Shown piece by piece: positions 1-9,288 of a stretch of 62,291 bases of DNA. How positions within the stretch are numbered: position 1 is the stretch's first letter; each line of letters starts with the position of its first letter. The notes under the pieces are model-generated. The model was not told the DNA's origin and made no database searches. It saw nothing but the letters and a program-made list of their open reading frames with translations. This DNA is from an uncultured Cytophagales bacterium (GTDB lineage Bacteria > Bacteroidota > Bacteroidia > Cytophagales > Bernardetiaceae). The translations under genes were made by a program, and so were the position numbers. The DNA lies in the NCBI GenBank assembly GCA_937136415.1, contig CAKZOK010000180.1, positions 5,001-67,291 of the forward strand. The letters are read 5' to 3'.

Positions 1-93
1 TGATTCTGCAAACATTTTATCTAAAAAAAACAATCTTTTTTGAACTTCTTTTGAAAATAAATTGTTTGCCTCATTTTTAACACAAACTAACAT
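1..93 (-). CDS. N-terminus of an unidentified protein, cut by the window edge
   Basis: An open frame starts with ATG at 93 and reads 31 codons to the left edge without a stop, beginning MLVCVKNEANNLF. It would be the first part of a longer gene lying outside the window. The stretch is too short to place in a family, and the only support is an open frame with reasonable residue content. It could be a chance frame. Confidence 0.35.
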   Translation of the reverse strand, partial: MLVCVKNEANNLFSKEVQKRLFFLDKMFAES

Positions 94-271
94 TTTGATT
101 AATAGATGATTATAGAGTTTTTGAGTAAAAAAATATAATTTATTATTTCAGAGAATAATTATTATTCTATAAATAATATTTAGATTTTTGGACTTGACCT
201 AGAACATGCCACAAATATAAAAAATCAGTAAATATCTTTTCTTGCATACACTCATTATAATAACTATTTAT

Positions 272-586
272 TTACTCTTTAAGAATATACTTTAATTTAA
301 TAGAACTTGCTGCTGATTTGGCATCATAAATTTTGATAGTAATAACGTGAACTTGGTATTTAACTTTTTGATTATCAATGTTTTAAAGATGCTTATTATT
401 TCTATATAATAGAGTAGCATGCTCTTTAGCTTTTGGAAAGCAACTACCTCACAATTTCTAAGCTAAAGGTTAGGGTACATTTTCGCACGCTAAAGCATAC
501 ACTACAAAGAAAAATAAGACCGAGTTCACGTTAGTAATAAGGTCGCCTGTTTGGGTGCAGTCTAGTAAACAATCGTTTTGGAGGAA
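272..586 (-). pseudogene. Decayed C-terminal fragment of a surface protein, split by a MITE
   Basis: After removal of the 187-bp insertion at 345-531 and one copy of its target duplication, a short frame remains on the minus strand. It contains DCTQTGDLITIKIYD, nearly the same as DCAQTGDLITIKIYD in the C-terminal domain of the giant protein at 1561-9090. Over this stretch (+ strand 323-344 and 540-564) the DNA is almost identical to about 1760-1806. The frame then ends in an unrelated tail (AKSAASSIKLKYILKE, stop at 272-274). An in-frame stop at 587-589 cuts it off upstream. This looks like a relic of a paralogous surface protein or a mosaic of two gene ends. Confidence 0.6.
345..531. mobile_element. 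187-bp MITE-like element (family A) with 8-bp target duplication
   Basis: The ends are a 13-bp terminal inverted repeat with one mismatch: ACGTGAACTTGGT on the left and ACCGAGTTCACGT on the right. The element is flanked by the direct repeat TAGTAATA (337-344 and 532-539). Removing the element and one repeat restores the uninterrupted sequence seen inside the giant gene near 1770-1806, which is strong evidence for insertion. The interior holds no coding frame but contains short hairpins (around 417-450 and 485-496). A related core recurs at 62030-62174. A non-autonomous element moved by a transposase encoded elsewhere is the best explanation. Confidence 0.75.
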
Positions 587-671
587 TTATAAAATCCAAT
601 CAATTCTAAAAAATCTACCTATTTTTCTACTGATGATGGAGGGCTTTTTGGTTAGGGGAAGAGCATTTAAT

Positions 672-1496
672 TTATTCTTTAACATCATCATCTATTTGTA
701 TAAGAATTTCTTTATAATCCTGTAAAACAGTATTTTGTACTTGATAGTATTTCAAATAGCTATTTTTTAGATTTTTGAGTTTTGAAAGTACACTTAAAAT
801 ATAATCAGTTTCTTTATCCTTCAATTTTATTGGAAATTTTATAATATTTCTAGGAGCTTTTGTAAATTTCATTATGTAATTCATCAAGTTCACTATTACT
901 TTTTCACTATTTTCTATTACCTCTTGATATTCTTTATTTTCGGAAATTAATTTTTCTACGTCTTTTTTATACCTGTTATTTTCGTTTTCTAACCATTCTA
1001 CTTTTTCTACTAATCCTTCTATTCCATTATTTAATTGCTGGTTTTCTGTAAGTAATTTTTTTTCATATTGCTCTTGTTGTTTATAAAAAATCTTACTTTG
1101 TTTTAAAGAGTTTAAATGTTCAATTTCGACAGGATTAATATATTCTTCACTATTATAATATTCACTAATAATATTAATCTTGTAATCTAATAAAGATTTT
1201 TGAGCTACTTCAATAGATTTTTTTAAATCTATTTCAAAAAACTCCTTATGTTTTATAAAGCGATATACTTCTAAATTTTTGTGTACTATTTTTTCTGCTG
1301 TAAAACATTTGTCTTTTTTTACTACTGCAAACCATTCTACTATAAACATTCCTAAGACACCTGTTTTCCTACTAATTTCATTAGCTCGAACTTGTGGATG
1401 TTTTTTAGTATGTCCTATTTTTACTAAAGAAGGATATAATGGGTTAGATAATATATAAACATATCCTAAACTAGTTTCAGGTTTTATAAAAGCCAT
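672..1496 (-). CDS. GIY-YIG-type (T5orf172/MUG113-like) protein with coiled coil
   Basis: The N-terminal ~100 residues resemble the T5orf172/MUG113 branch of the GIY-YIG nuclease fold. GYVYILSNP supplies the first strand with its tyrosines, VKIGHT follows, then HPQVRANEIS and a KEFFEI segment that would carry the acidic residue. Residues ~135-225 are a Lys/Glu-rich coiled coil, and the tail is basic. I chose ATG at 1496 because the domain begins a few residues later; longer frames to 1583 overlap the giant gene's 3' end and add an unlike hydrophobic stretch. Proteins of this type occur in phages and as orphan genes, with functions mostly unproven. No restriction-modification partner is visible beside it, so a DNA-related role is inference. 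Confidence 0.6.
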   Translation of the reverse strand: MAFIKPETSLGYVYILSNPLYPSLVKIGHTKKHPQVRANEISRKTGVLGMFIVEWFAVVKKDKCFTAEKIVHKNLEVYRFIKHKEFFEIDLKKSIEVAQKSLLDYKINIISEYYNSEEYINPVEIEHLNSLKQSKIFYKQQEQYEKKLLTENQQLNNGIEGLVEKVEWLENENNRYKKDVEKLISENKEYQEVIENSEKVIVNLMNYIMKFTKAPRNIIKFPIKLKDKETDYILSVLSKLKNLKNSYLKYYQVQNTVLQDYKEILIQIDDDVKE

Positions 1497-1560
1497 ATCA
1501 TTAAAATTAAAAAATAAGTAAAAGCCATTATTTATAGTCATAAACAATGGTAAAAGAACT

Positions 1561-4500
1561 CTAAAACCTAGCCCCCACAACAACTCTCATTTTCAAATAC
1601 TGCACATCGCCATTGAGGTTATATTTTTCTACTAGCAAAATATAATGTCCGATACGTACTTTTCTACCGTCGTCAGCTGTTCCGTCCCAACGAATAAACG
1701 TATTTCCTACACCTACCGACTGATTTTGAACCAAATCACGTACTTTTCTTCCCTGTACATCATAAATTTTGATAGTAATAAGGTCGCCTGTTTGGGCGCA
1801 GTCTAAATAAATCTGTGTAAAATCTTCAAAGCCATCGCCATCTGGAGAAAAAACTTGTGGCTCTGCTCTCAAACATTCGTCAGAACTAGGAGTAGAATTT
1901 CCTTTACTTTGTGAATTTTGATAAGCAGGAGTTCCGAAGCCTACATTTTGTGCTGCCGAAGTCCAATTATTTGGGTCTTGTGTGGGTGCGTCTGCGCTTA
2001 TTCTTTCCAACGAAACACCTTCATCATCTTTCAAAAGCCCTAAGTGAAAATCATCATCGTAAGCAAAACGGTCTAGTTCTGTATTCTGATTATCAAATAA
2101 AATAACCGTACCATCGCCATCGGCAAAGGTAGGCAAACGAGATTCTACAAAACCCTCTTGATTGCCATTCGGATATTGAATAAATAATTGTTCATTCGAA
2201 GTAGAAATAGCAATATATTCGTAAGGTTTCACAATCAAAACTTCTTCTGAAATAGCATACTGGGTTCTAATATTTCCTTCATCATCTGTATTTGCCAAAC
2301 TGAAATTTTGTAGATTAATGTATTTATCCGAATTATTAAAAAGCTCAACAAAATCTGTCCCTCCTGTTGGTGGATTAAACAAAATTTCATTCAAAATAAT
2401 ATCTCCAATTTCAGCATCTTCTGGCAAAATAGCTTGTGCAGTTGTGTTTTGAGCAATTAAATTTCCTGCACAATCTGTAATCGCTTCTACTTCTAATGTA
2501 TAAACCGTTTTGGTTTCTAAAGGAGCAGAAAGCATAAGCGTCAAAATTTTGCGAGTAGCATCTAGGTTTTTTTCTGTAATCGTAATGGTGCTACCTTGAA
2601 TCAAAATTCTTGACTGAACAGCTTGTAAACTATCCAATTTTTCATCAAAAACAATGCGTATTGTAGTTGCATTTACAGCTTCAGTTCTTAGTATTTTTGG
2701 TGCAATATTATCGCCACTCTCTCCTGCAACCGAATTGATTTGCGCTGGTGTTCCTCCCAAATTAGAAACCGAAGAAGTCCAATTTTCACGCTCCAAACAA
2801 AAACTTGATAAATCAATCATCTCTAAAGAATAACCTCCGTCTTTTTTGTCGTTATCAGAATGCCAAGCGTCATCATAAGTAATTTCAAAGAGTAGTTTTC
2901 CTTCATTATTTCTCAAAATAAGAGGCTCGCCACCATTATCAAGACTTCTAAAACCACTCATTCCGATAGCTTTACCAAAATTAGAAAGAGCCGTTACCGA
3001 ACTGGTTGGACACAAAATAATTCTTTCATTTGGCAATAATTGAAAGACTGGAAGCATCGATGTTCCTGTTGCATCTGTCAGAGTAACGCCATTTATACTC
3101 AAAATTTGATTGGTGTTATTGGTCAGTTCCAAATATTCGCTTTCTGGCAAACCAACTACTGGCGAAGGGTCAGCCATTATTTCGGTAATCAGAAGCTGCC
3201 CAAACTCTGGATTTGTTCCTTGTCCGAAAGGCAAAACAAGATTTGAAATTGCATTGCCCGAACAATCCGTAATATTATTTATCAAAATCTCATACAAAGT
3301 AGCCGTTTGAAGCGCATTTTGTAGATTAATTTGAATTGATTTTGAAGTAATAATTTCGATGCTATCAATCTGAATAGAAGGAGAAATTGAATAATTTGAA
3401 AGCGTAACCACTGAAAGAGAATCAACTTTTTCATCAAAAACCAAAATCAATGTTCTGTTATCGACAACTTGCAAATTAGTAATTTGTGGACTCTGCGTAT
3501 CAGGATTTGCCCCAAAAACCGAATTTTGTGCGCTCGGCGTTCCTCCTCGTGGGTCGTTTGAAGAAGTCCAATTATTTTGCTCTGCACACGGATTGTTGGT
3601 ATCAATCATTTCTAAAGAATATCCACCGTCTGCCTTTTCATTATTTTGATGCCAATCTTTATCATAATTAACTTCAAAAACAATTTCATTATTTGTATTT
3701 TTCAACATCAAAGGTTCGCCTTCATTGCCCAAACTAGGAAAAGAAGTTACGCCCAAAGCATTTATATTTTGATTGCGAAATTCTTGCGCTGCCGTGGTAG
3801 AAGTCAAAGTCAGATATTCACTAGGTTGCAAGATTTTTGAAGGCAATGAAATTGTATTTGTTGCATCAGTCAAAGTAAGTTTTGATAAATCTAATCGCTT
3901 ATCTGAATTATTAAAAATCTCAATATATTCACGATTTGGCAAACCGACCACTGGGTCTGGGTCTGACATTATTTCTGTTATCAAAACCTCAAAACGCAAA
4001 GGCGTTGCACCAATTCCCAACTCAAAACTCTCGTTTTCTAAAAGCGTATTTCCTGCACAATCTTCTACATTGCTTATGGTCAGGATTATGACTTGATTGG
4101 GTTCTAGGCTTGGCGAAAATTCAATTTCTACATTATTATTTTCTTGCCAAATTATAGTTTGAATAGTTGCATTTTGCAGCGTGTAATTTGAAGGATTTAC
4201 AATAGAAAGACTATCCATTTTTTCAGAAAAAACAATATTAATTCTATTTGTTCCAATCAAAGCGACTGTTGTTATTTCAGGTTTTATATCATCTGGATTT
4301 GGGGCAGCCACCGAATTTTGTGCACTTGGCGTTCCTCCTGTTGCATCGTCGCTGCCTTTCCAGTTTTGCGCTTCTCCACAAAGATTTTCTATATCAATCA
4401 TTTCAAGCGAATATCCTCCGTTTGCTTTTTCAGAATCTCTGTACCACGAAGTAGAATAATTTACCTCGTGCAACAAAATTCCGTCTGTGTTTCGAAGCTG

Positions 4501-7500
4501 CAAAAGTTCGCCTCCATTATTAAGACTAACCATTGAAGGAACACCCAAAACATCTATATTTCTTACCAAAAATGAATCTACTTTCGAAGTCGTGGTAAGC
4601 GTAAGATAACTGTTGGGAGAAATGGCAACTTCTGGCAAAATCACACTACTTGTCGCATCAAAAAGACGAACAGATGCTAAGTTTAGAAGATCGTTTGTGG
4701 TATTATAAATTTCTAAATATTCGGCATTCGGTAAGCCAATTTGTGGGTCTTGGTCTGCCAATATTTCGGTAATCAGAAGTTCGCCATACATAGGCATACG
4801 ACCAATTCCGATAGTTTTTGTTGTTGAAATAATTATGTTTCCTGTACAATCTGTTACACTTTGAACAGTCAGAGAATAACTATTTGCAGGATTGAGAGGA
4901 GCAGAAGTAATTATTTTTACTTCATTATTATTAGGTTGAGAAATTGTAGCAATTCCAATTCCTGTAATAGAATAATTTGCAGTATTGATGGCAGAAAGCG
5001 AATCTAGCTTTTCTGAAAAGGTAAGTAAAAGCTCTGTCGAAGTGGCTGTATTTTCAATAATTCTAACTTCTAACAAAACAGGTTTTTCATTATCAGGATT
5101 AGACCCAAAAACTGAATTTTGAGTAGCTGGTGTTCCTCCTCGTGGGTCGTTCGAAGCTATCCAATTACTTTCTTCTCCACAAAAATTAGTAAGGTCAATC
5201 ATTTCTAAAGAATAACCTCCGTCGTCTTTTGCATCGTCCCCATACCAAGAAGTTTTGTAATCTACGCTATGAATTTCTTGATTTGTAGAATCTCTCAACA
5301 CCAAATTTTCGCCCGAATTATTGAGCGATGGAAAGCCCGAAACTCCCAAAACATTTTGCAAACCACCAGAAACGGTAGCCAAACTATCAACTTTTGAAGC
5401 CGATGTAAGAACCAAATAACTGTTTGGAGAAAGAAGATAAGAAGGCAAATCAATGGTATTTGTTGCATCAGAAAGTTTGACCGTTCCCAAATTTAAAGGC
5501 GAATTTGTCGTATTAAAAACCTCAATATATTCAGCCTTTGGCAAACCTACTTGTGGAGTTTCATCAGCCATTATTTCGGTAATTAATAACTCAAAACGGT
5601 TTGGCATTTTTCCTTGTCCGAAAGTAAGACTAGAATTTACTCTATTTCCTGCACAATCTTCAATGTTCTGAACTGTAAGCGTATAAATGGCTGTCGGTTG
5701 AATGGCAGAGGAAAAATACAAAATTACTTTTTGATTATTTTGATAAACAATTCTTGAAATTGAAAGCCCATTATCAACAGAATAAAAAGAGGTATTTACT
5801 AGATTTATAGAATCCAATGTTTCAGAAAAATTGACTTCCAAACTATCAGTCGTTCCATTTTGCCCTAAAAAAATTGTGGTTACACTTGGTGGAATTGTGT
5901 CGTTTACTGTTCCAAAAACAGAATTTTGCTCGGCTGGTGTTCCTCCTCGTGGGTCGTTTGAGGCTATCCAATTTGCAGGACTTTCGCAGTCAGAATTTAT
6001 TTCAATTTTTTCAAGTGTATAACCTCCATCGTCTTTTTGTGCATCTTGATACCACGACGAAGAATAAGTAAGTTTTGAAATTTCTACATCATCAGCTCCC
6101 ACCAAACGAAGCGTTTCGCCTGTATTGGAAAGCGAAGGAAAAGACGTAACGGCAAGTGTATTTCCAAATTGTGAAAGGCTATCAAAAGCCGAATTGCTAC
6201 ACAAAACCAAATACTGACCTGCTCCCAAACTATAACTTCCTAGTGTGGCAAAATTGGAAAAACCTGTTCCGTCATACAATTTTGTTCCTTGTAATTCTTG
6301 TGTTGTGTTAGAAGAATTATAAATTTCGATAAATTCATAATCTGGCAAACCAACCTGTGGACTCTCATCAATCATCAATTCTGTAATAATTAATGAATTT
6401 GGTGCAGGTGGCGTAGGCAAAGAAAAAGAAACCGTTTGAGTAGTAAGCGTATTTCCTAATAAATCTTGAACCGAATTTATGGTAAGAGAATAGGTTGTAG
6501 AGGCTTGAAAATCAGAACTAAACTTTAATACTACCTTTGTAGGAGAAGTCAAATCGGCATCAATTGGTTGCCCAAAAGCCGACAAACTATAATGATTCAA
6601 TGCCTCGGCTGTCAGTTCGGTAATGGCTTCTGAAAAAGTAAGTTCTATTTCATCATTATCCAAAACAATAACGCTCAAAACGCTTGGGGCTTCTGTATCT
6701 CTGCGAAAAATATGTTCGGAAACTGGCGCAATATCTTCATTTTGCAAATTAAAAAACCCTGCTGTAAGTGTATAATTTGTATTTGGAATGAAAACAGAAC
6801 CAAAAGACAAACGTATTTTTTCGTCTTCTCCACTCACTACCTGCGCCGAAACTGGATTTCCAATAGAATTATCAACCGAATATTTTGTTATATTTTGAGC
6901 ATCGGTAGTTGTTGGTGCATAATTAAAGGTAACTTCCAAAACGGTAGGCGAAACCACCAAAACGCTTGTAATTCTTGGACGATAAATAAAGTTTTTAGAT
7001 TGAGAAGTAATTGCATTTGTAGCTACATCTTGAATATTCTGAACCGTTAGATTATAATTTACACCTGTATTCAAATCATTTCCCAATGTTAGAGTAATTG
7101 TATTTCCACCATTCAAAACGGCGTTTGTAGGATTTCCAATTCCATTATTTATGGTATAATTTGCTGCATTTTGGGCTGTCGTATTGTCTAAATCTTCTGA
7201 AAAAATGACTTGAATTTCTGTTTTTGATAAAACATTAATTCTTGAAATAGAAGGAGCTAAAGTATTGAAATTGAAGGTTTGAAGAGCCGAAGCGTTTCCT
7301 TGCAAATCATTTACATTCTGAACTGTCAGAGTAAGATTTGAAATATCATTTAAAGAACTTCCAAAAGTAAGACGCACTCGTTTTGTATCAAAAGGAAGTA
7401 AAACGGCAGCACTAGGATTTCCAATAGAATTATTTAGAGAATAATTTGCTGTATTTTGGCTTGATGAAATTTCAAGCATTTCTGAAAAGGTAAGTTCAAT

Positions 7501-9090
7501 TTGATTATTTGGAAGCAAAATGGCAGAAATAACCGAAGGCGAAAGAGGGTCAAAAGAAAATTCTCTTGTTCTTGTTGTCATTCTATTATTTTGCAAATCT
7601 TTTACATTTCGGATTCGAAGTTCGTAGGTTTGTTGAGGAACAAAAGAAGCTGCAAAATTAATCAAAACGGTACTTGGCGTTTCCAAAGAGGCATTTGTAG
7701 GATTTCCAATATTTCCCACAACATCATAATTTCCTAAAATTTGTGCAGAAATAGGGTCAATCGGTTCATCAAAAACTACTCGTAATTGATTGGCAGAAAG
7801 AGCCTGAACACACCCCAAAAAACAAACATCTGGACGGTCTGTATCATAATTAAAAGTTAGCGTTTGTGTGGCTGGCATTGCATTTCCTGCTATATCTTCA
7901 ATATTCGAAATGTCTAAAGAAGAAATTGTATTATCATCAAATTCATCAGAAAAAGTAAGATAAACACGCTTTAAATCAGTATTATCACGGACGGCAGACA
8001 AAACAGTATTTCCAGCAAGGCTATAATTTGCTGTATTTTGTGCTGTTGCTGTATTTACTTCTTCTGTAAAATCTAATTGTAGAGTCGTCGGACTCAAAAC
8101 CGTTAGAGTTTGACCAAGTGGCGCAGCATTATCAGCAAAAGTAAAAGGCGTAGAAGAAGGAATAATTACATTTGAAAAACGGTCTTCTATATCTTGAACA
8201 TCTAAGGTATAATTATTTCCAATTACAAAATTATTTGCAAAAGTAAGCCTAAAATTTTGTGCTTGATTGGGTTCGGCAGTAATTTGAGTAGGATTTCCAA
8301 AACCTGCAACCGTAAAATCTGTATTTTGAAGAGTTGCTAGATTTAGAGGCTCATCAAAAGTAACTCTAATTTGGTTTGGCGCAGCACCAAAAACACCTGT
8401 AACTGTTGGTGGCGTATTGTCTATGTAAGGAGCGATTGTTATATTATCAAACAAAAAACTTTCTCTTCTTGAATTGGCAGAATAATTATATAAAACTCCA
8501 AAATGAGAAGGCATAAATCCAATATTTTCAGTTGCCTCTCCTTGCAAAACTCCGTTTACATAAACAAGCCAAGAACCTCCTGTAATATAAATTACACGGA
8601 CAGAAACACTCACAGGGCTATTAAGTGGTGTAATTGTTCCGTTGGCAAGAGGAATAACTGTTTCTGTATTTCCTACTTTTCTTTGTAATGTAACAATATC
8701 TTGTACTTCAATAAAGTATCCATTTAGAGGGTTTGAAAGGTCGGATTGGTCAGAAAGCAAATAGATTTCTGCTTTATTGGTATTATTGGGAGGGTTTGGA
8801 GTGGTAAAAGTAAGTTGTACATCAAAATTCCATTCATAATTTGTAGTAACAGGATTTACTGTAATGGGAGTAGAAAGATAAGCTGTACGAGTTCCACTTC
8901 CACCAGTCGGCAAATCTGGTTGTAATTGATTACTTCCATTAACTTGAAAACCTAGAGTTGCATTGACAGAGTTTCCACCTGTCCAGGTTGGGTTTAGCAA
9001 ATCTCCATCTGAAAAATCATCGGAGAGTTGGGCAAAAGTTGGGAATAAAAATGCAAGATAAAAGCAAAGAGAAAGTAAAAAGTATTTCAT
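1561..9090 (-). CDS. Giant secreted modular protein: Ig-like and lamin-tail domain repeats
   Basis: The 2,509-residue protein starts with a signal peptide (MKYFLLSLCFYLAFLF...FAQ), so it is exported to the envelope or beyond. Residues ~25-225 look like a jelly-roll/lectin-like domain. Seven SbsA-type Ig-like repeats follow (~225-880; signature 'FSE.LD' and 'Y.L.V..(I/V)(Q/E)D..GN'). Then six lamin-tail domains begin at about 898, 1167, 1438, 1702, 1965 and 2228 (signature LLITEIMAD..P..GLP..EY(I/L)E..N). An Ig-like repeat separates each pair, giving a module of ~265 residues (~800 bp). The C-terminus (from ~2403, FSPDGDGFEDF...) is a FlgD-like/CHU_C-like Ig domain of the kind used for cell-surface sorting. 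Adhesion or a structural surface role is inference. Near-identical DNA blocks between modules suggest expansion by duplication. Confidence 0.85.
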   Translation of the reverse strand: MKYFLLSLCFYLAFLFPTFAQLSDDFSDGDLLNPTWTGGNSVNATLGFQVNGSNQLQPDLPTGGSGTRTAYLSTPITVNPVTTNYEWNFDVQLTFTTPNPPNNTNKAEIYLLSDQSDLSNPLNGYFIEVQDIVTLQRKVGNTETVIPLANGTITPLNSPVSVSVRVIYITGGSWLVYVNGVLQGEATENIGFMPSHFGVLYNYSANSRRESFLFDNITIAPYIDNTPPTVTGVFGAAPNQIRVTFDEPLNLATLQNTDFTVAGFGNPTQITAEPNQAQNFRLTFANNFVIGNNYTLDVQDIEDRFSNVIIPSSTPFTFADNAAPLGQTLTVLSPTTLQLDFTEEVNTATAQNTANYSLAGNTVLSAVRDNTDLKRVYLTFSDEFDDNTISSLDISNIEDIAGNAMPATQTLTFNYDTDRPDVCFLGCVQALSANQLRVVFDEPIDPISAQILGNYDVVGNIGNPTNASLETPSTVLINFAASFVPQQTYELRIRNVKDLQNNRMTTRTREFSFDPLSPSVISAILLPNNQIELTFSEMLEISSSQNTANYSLNNSIGNPSAAVLLPFDTKRVRLTFGSSLNDISNLTLTVQNVNDLQGNASALQTFNFNTLAPSISRINVLSKTEIQVIFSEDLDNTTAQNAANYTINNGIGNPTNAVLNGGNTITLTLGNDLNTGVNYNLTVQNIQDVATNAITSQSKNFIYRPRITSVLVVSPTVLEVTFNYAPTTTDAQNITKYSVDNSIGNPVSAQVVSGEDEKIRLSFGSVFIPNTNYTLTAGFFNLQNEDIAPVSEHIFRRDTEAPSVLSVIVLDNDEIELTFSEAITELTAEALNHYSLSAFGQPIDADLTSPTKVVLKFSSDFQASTTYSLTINSVQDLLGNTLTTQTVSFSLPTPPAPNSLIITELMIDESPQVGLPDYEFIEIYNSSNTTQELQGTKLYDGTGFSNFATLGSYSLGAGQYLVLCSNSAFDSLSQFGNTLAVTSFPSLSNTGETLRLVGADDVEISKLTYSSSWYQDAQKDDGGYTLEKIEINSDCESPANWIASNDPRGGTPAEQNSVFGTVNDTIPPSVTTIFLGQNGTTDSLEVNFSETLDSINLVNTSFYSVDNGLSISRIVYQNNQKVILYFSSAIQPTAIYTLTVQNIEDCAGNRVNSSLTFGQGKMPNRFELLITEIMADETPQVGLPKAEYIEVFNTTNSPLNLGTVKLSDATNTIDLPSYLLSPNSYLVLTSASKVDSLATVSGGLQNVLGVSGFPSLNNSGENLVLRDSTNQEIHSVDYKTSWYGDDAKDDGGYSLEMIDLTNFCGEESNWIASNDPRGGTPATQNSVFGSNPDNEKPVLLEVRIIENTATSTELLLTFSEKLDSLSAINTANYSITGIGIATISQPNNNEVKIITSAPLNPANSYSLTVQSVTDCTGNIIISTTKTIGIGRMPMYGELLITEILADQDPQIGLPNAEYLEIYNTTNDLLNLASVRLFDATSSVILPEVAISPNSYLTLTTTSKVDSFLVRNIDVLGVPSMVSLNNGGELLQLRNTDGILLHEVNYSTSWYRDSEKANGGYSLEMIDIENLCGEAQNWKGSDDATGGTPSAQNSVAAPNPDDIKPEITTVALIGTNRINIVFSEKMDSLSIVNPSNYTLQNATIQTIIWQENNNVEIEFSPSLEPNQVIILTISNVEDCAGNTLLENESFELGIGATPLRFEVLITEIMSDPDPVVGLPNREYIEIFNNSDKRLDLSKLTLTDATNTISLPSKILQPSEYLTLTSTTAAQEFRNQNINALGVTSFPSLGNEGEPLMLKNTNNEIVFEVNYDKDWHQNNEKADGGYSLEMIDTNNPCAEQNNWTSSNDPRGGTPSAQNSVFGANPDTQSPQITNLQVVDNRTLILVFDEKVDSLSVVTLSNYSISPSIQIDSIEIITSKSIQINLQNALQTATLYEILINNITDCSGNAISNLVLPFGQGTNPEFGQLLITEIMADPSPVVGLPESEYLELTNNTNQILSINGVTLTDATGTSMLPVFQLLPNERIILCPTSSVTALSNFGKAIGMSGFRSLDNGGEPLILRNNEGKLLFEITYDDAWHSDNDKKDGGYSLEMIDLSSFCLERENWTSSVSNLGGTPAQINSVAGESGDNIAPKILRTEAVNATTIRIVFDEKLDSLQAVQSRILIQGSTITITEKNLDATRKILTLMLSAPLETKTVYTLEVEAITDCAGNLIAQNTTAQAILPEDAEIGDIILNEILFNPPTGGTDFVELFNNSDKYINLQNFSLANTDDEGNIRTQYAISEEVLIVKPYEYIAISTSNEQLFIQYPNGNQEGFVESRLPTFADGDGTVILFDNQNTELDRFAYDDDFHLGLLKDDEGVSLERISADAPTQDPNNWTSAAQNVGFGTPAYQNSQSKGNSTPSSDECLRAEPQVFSPDGDGFEDFTQIYLDCAQTGDLITIKIYDVQGRKVRDLVQNQSVGVGNTFIRWDGTADDGRKVRIGHYILLVEKYNLNGDVQYLKMRVVVGARF

Positions 9091-9214
9091 TTCTTGTAAA
9101 TCTTATAAGATAAAATTTTGGGGTGTTTTTTTTAATTTCACTAAATTACAAGATTTTTTTTAAATAATGTTTCTTTAGAATTATTTTGATTGAATAAGGA
9201 TAATATAGACACAA

Positions 9215-9260
9215 AAAAACTCCATATCAAACAAAAATATTTTTTGATATGGAATTTTTA
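9215..9260 (-). terminator. Rho-independent terminator after yebC
   Basis: A hairpin with arms CCATATCAAA and TTTGATATGG is flanked by A-runs on the left and T-runs on the right. It lies directly downstream of the yebC stop codon and between yebC and the giant gene. It can work on the minus strand (the A-run becomes a T-run). Confidence 0.75.
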
Positions 9261-9288
9261 TAATAAAACTTATACTATAAAAAAGATA

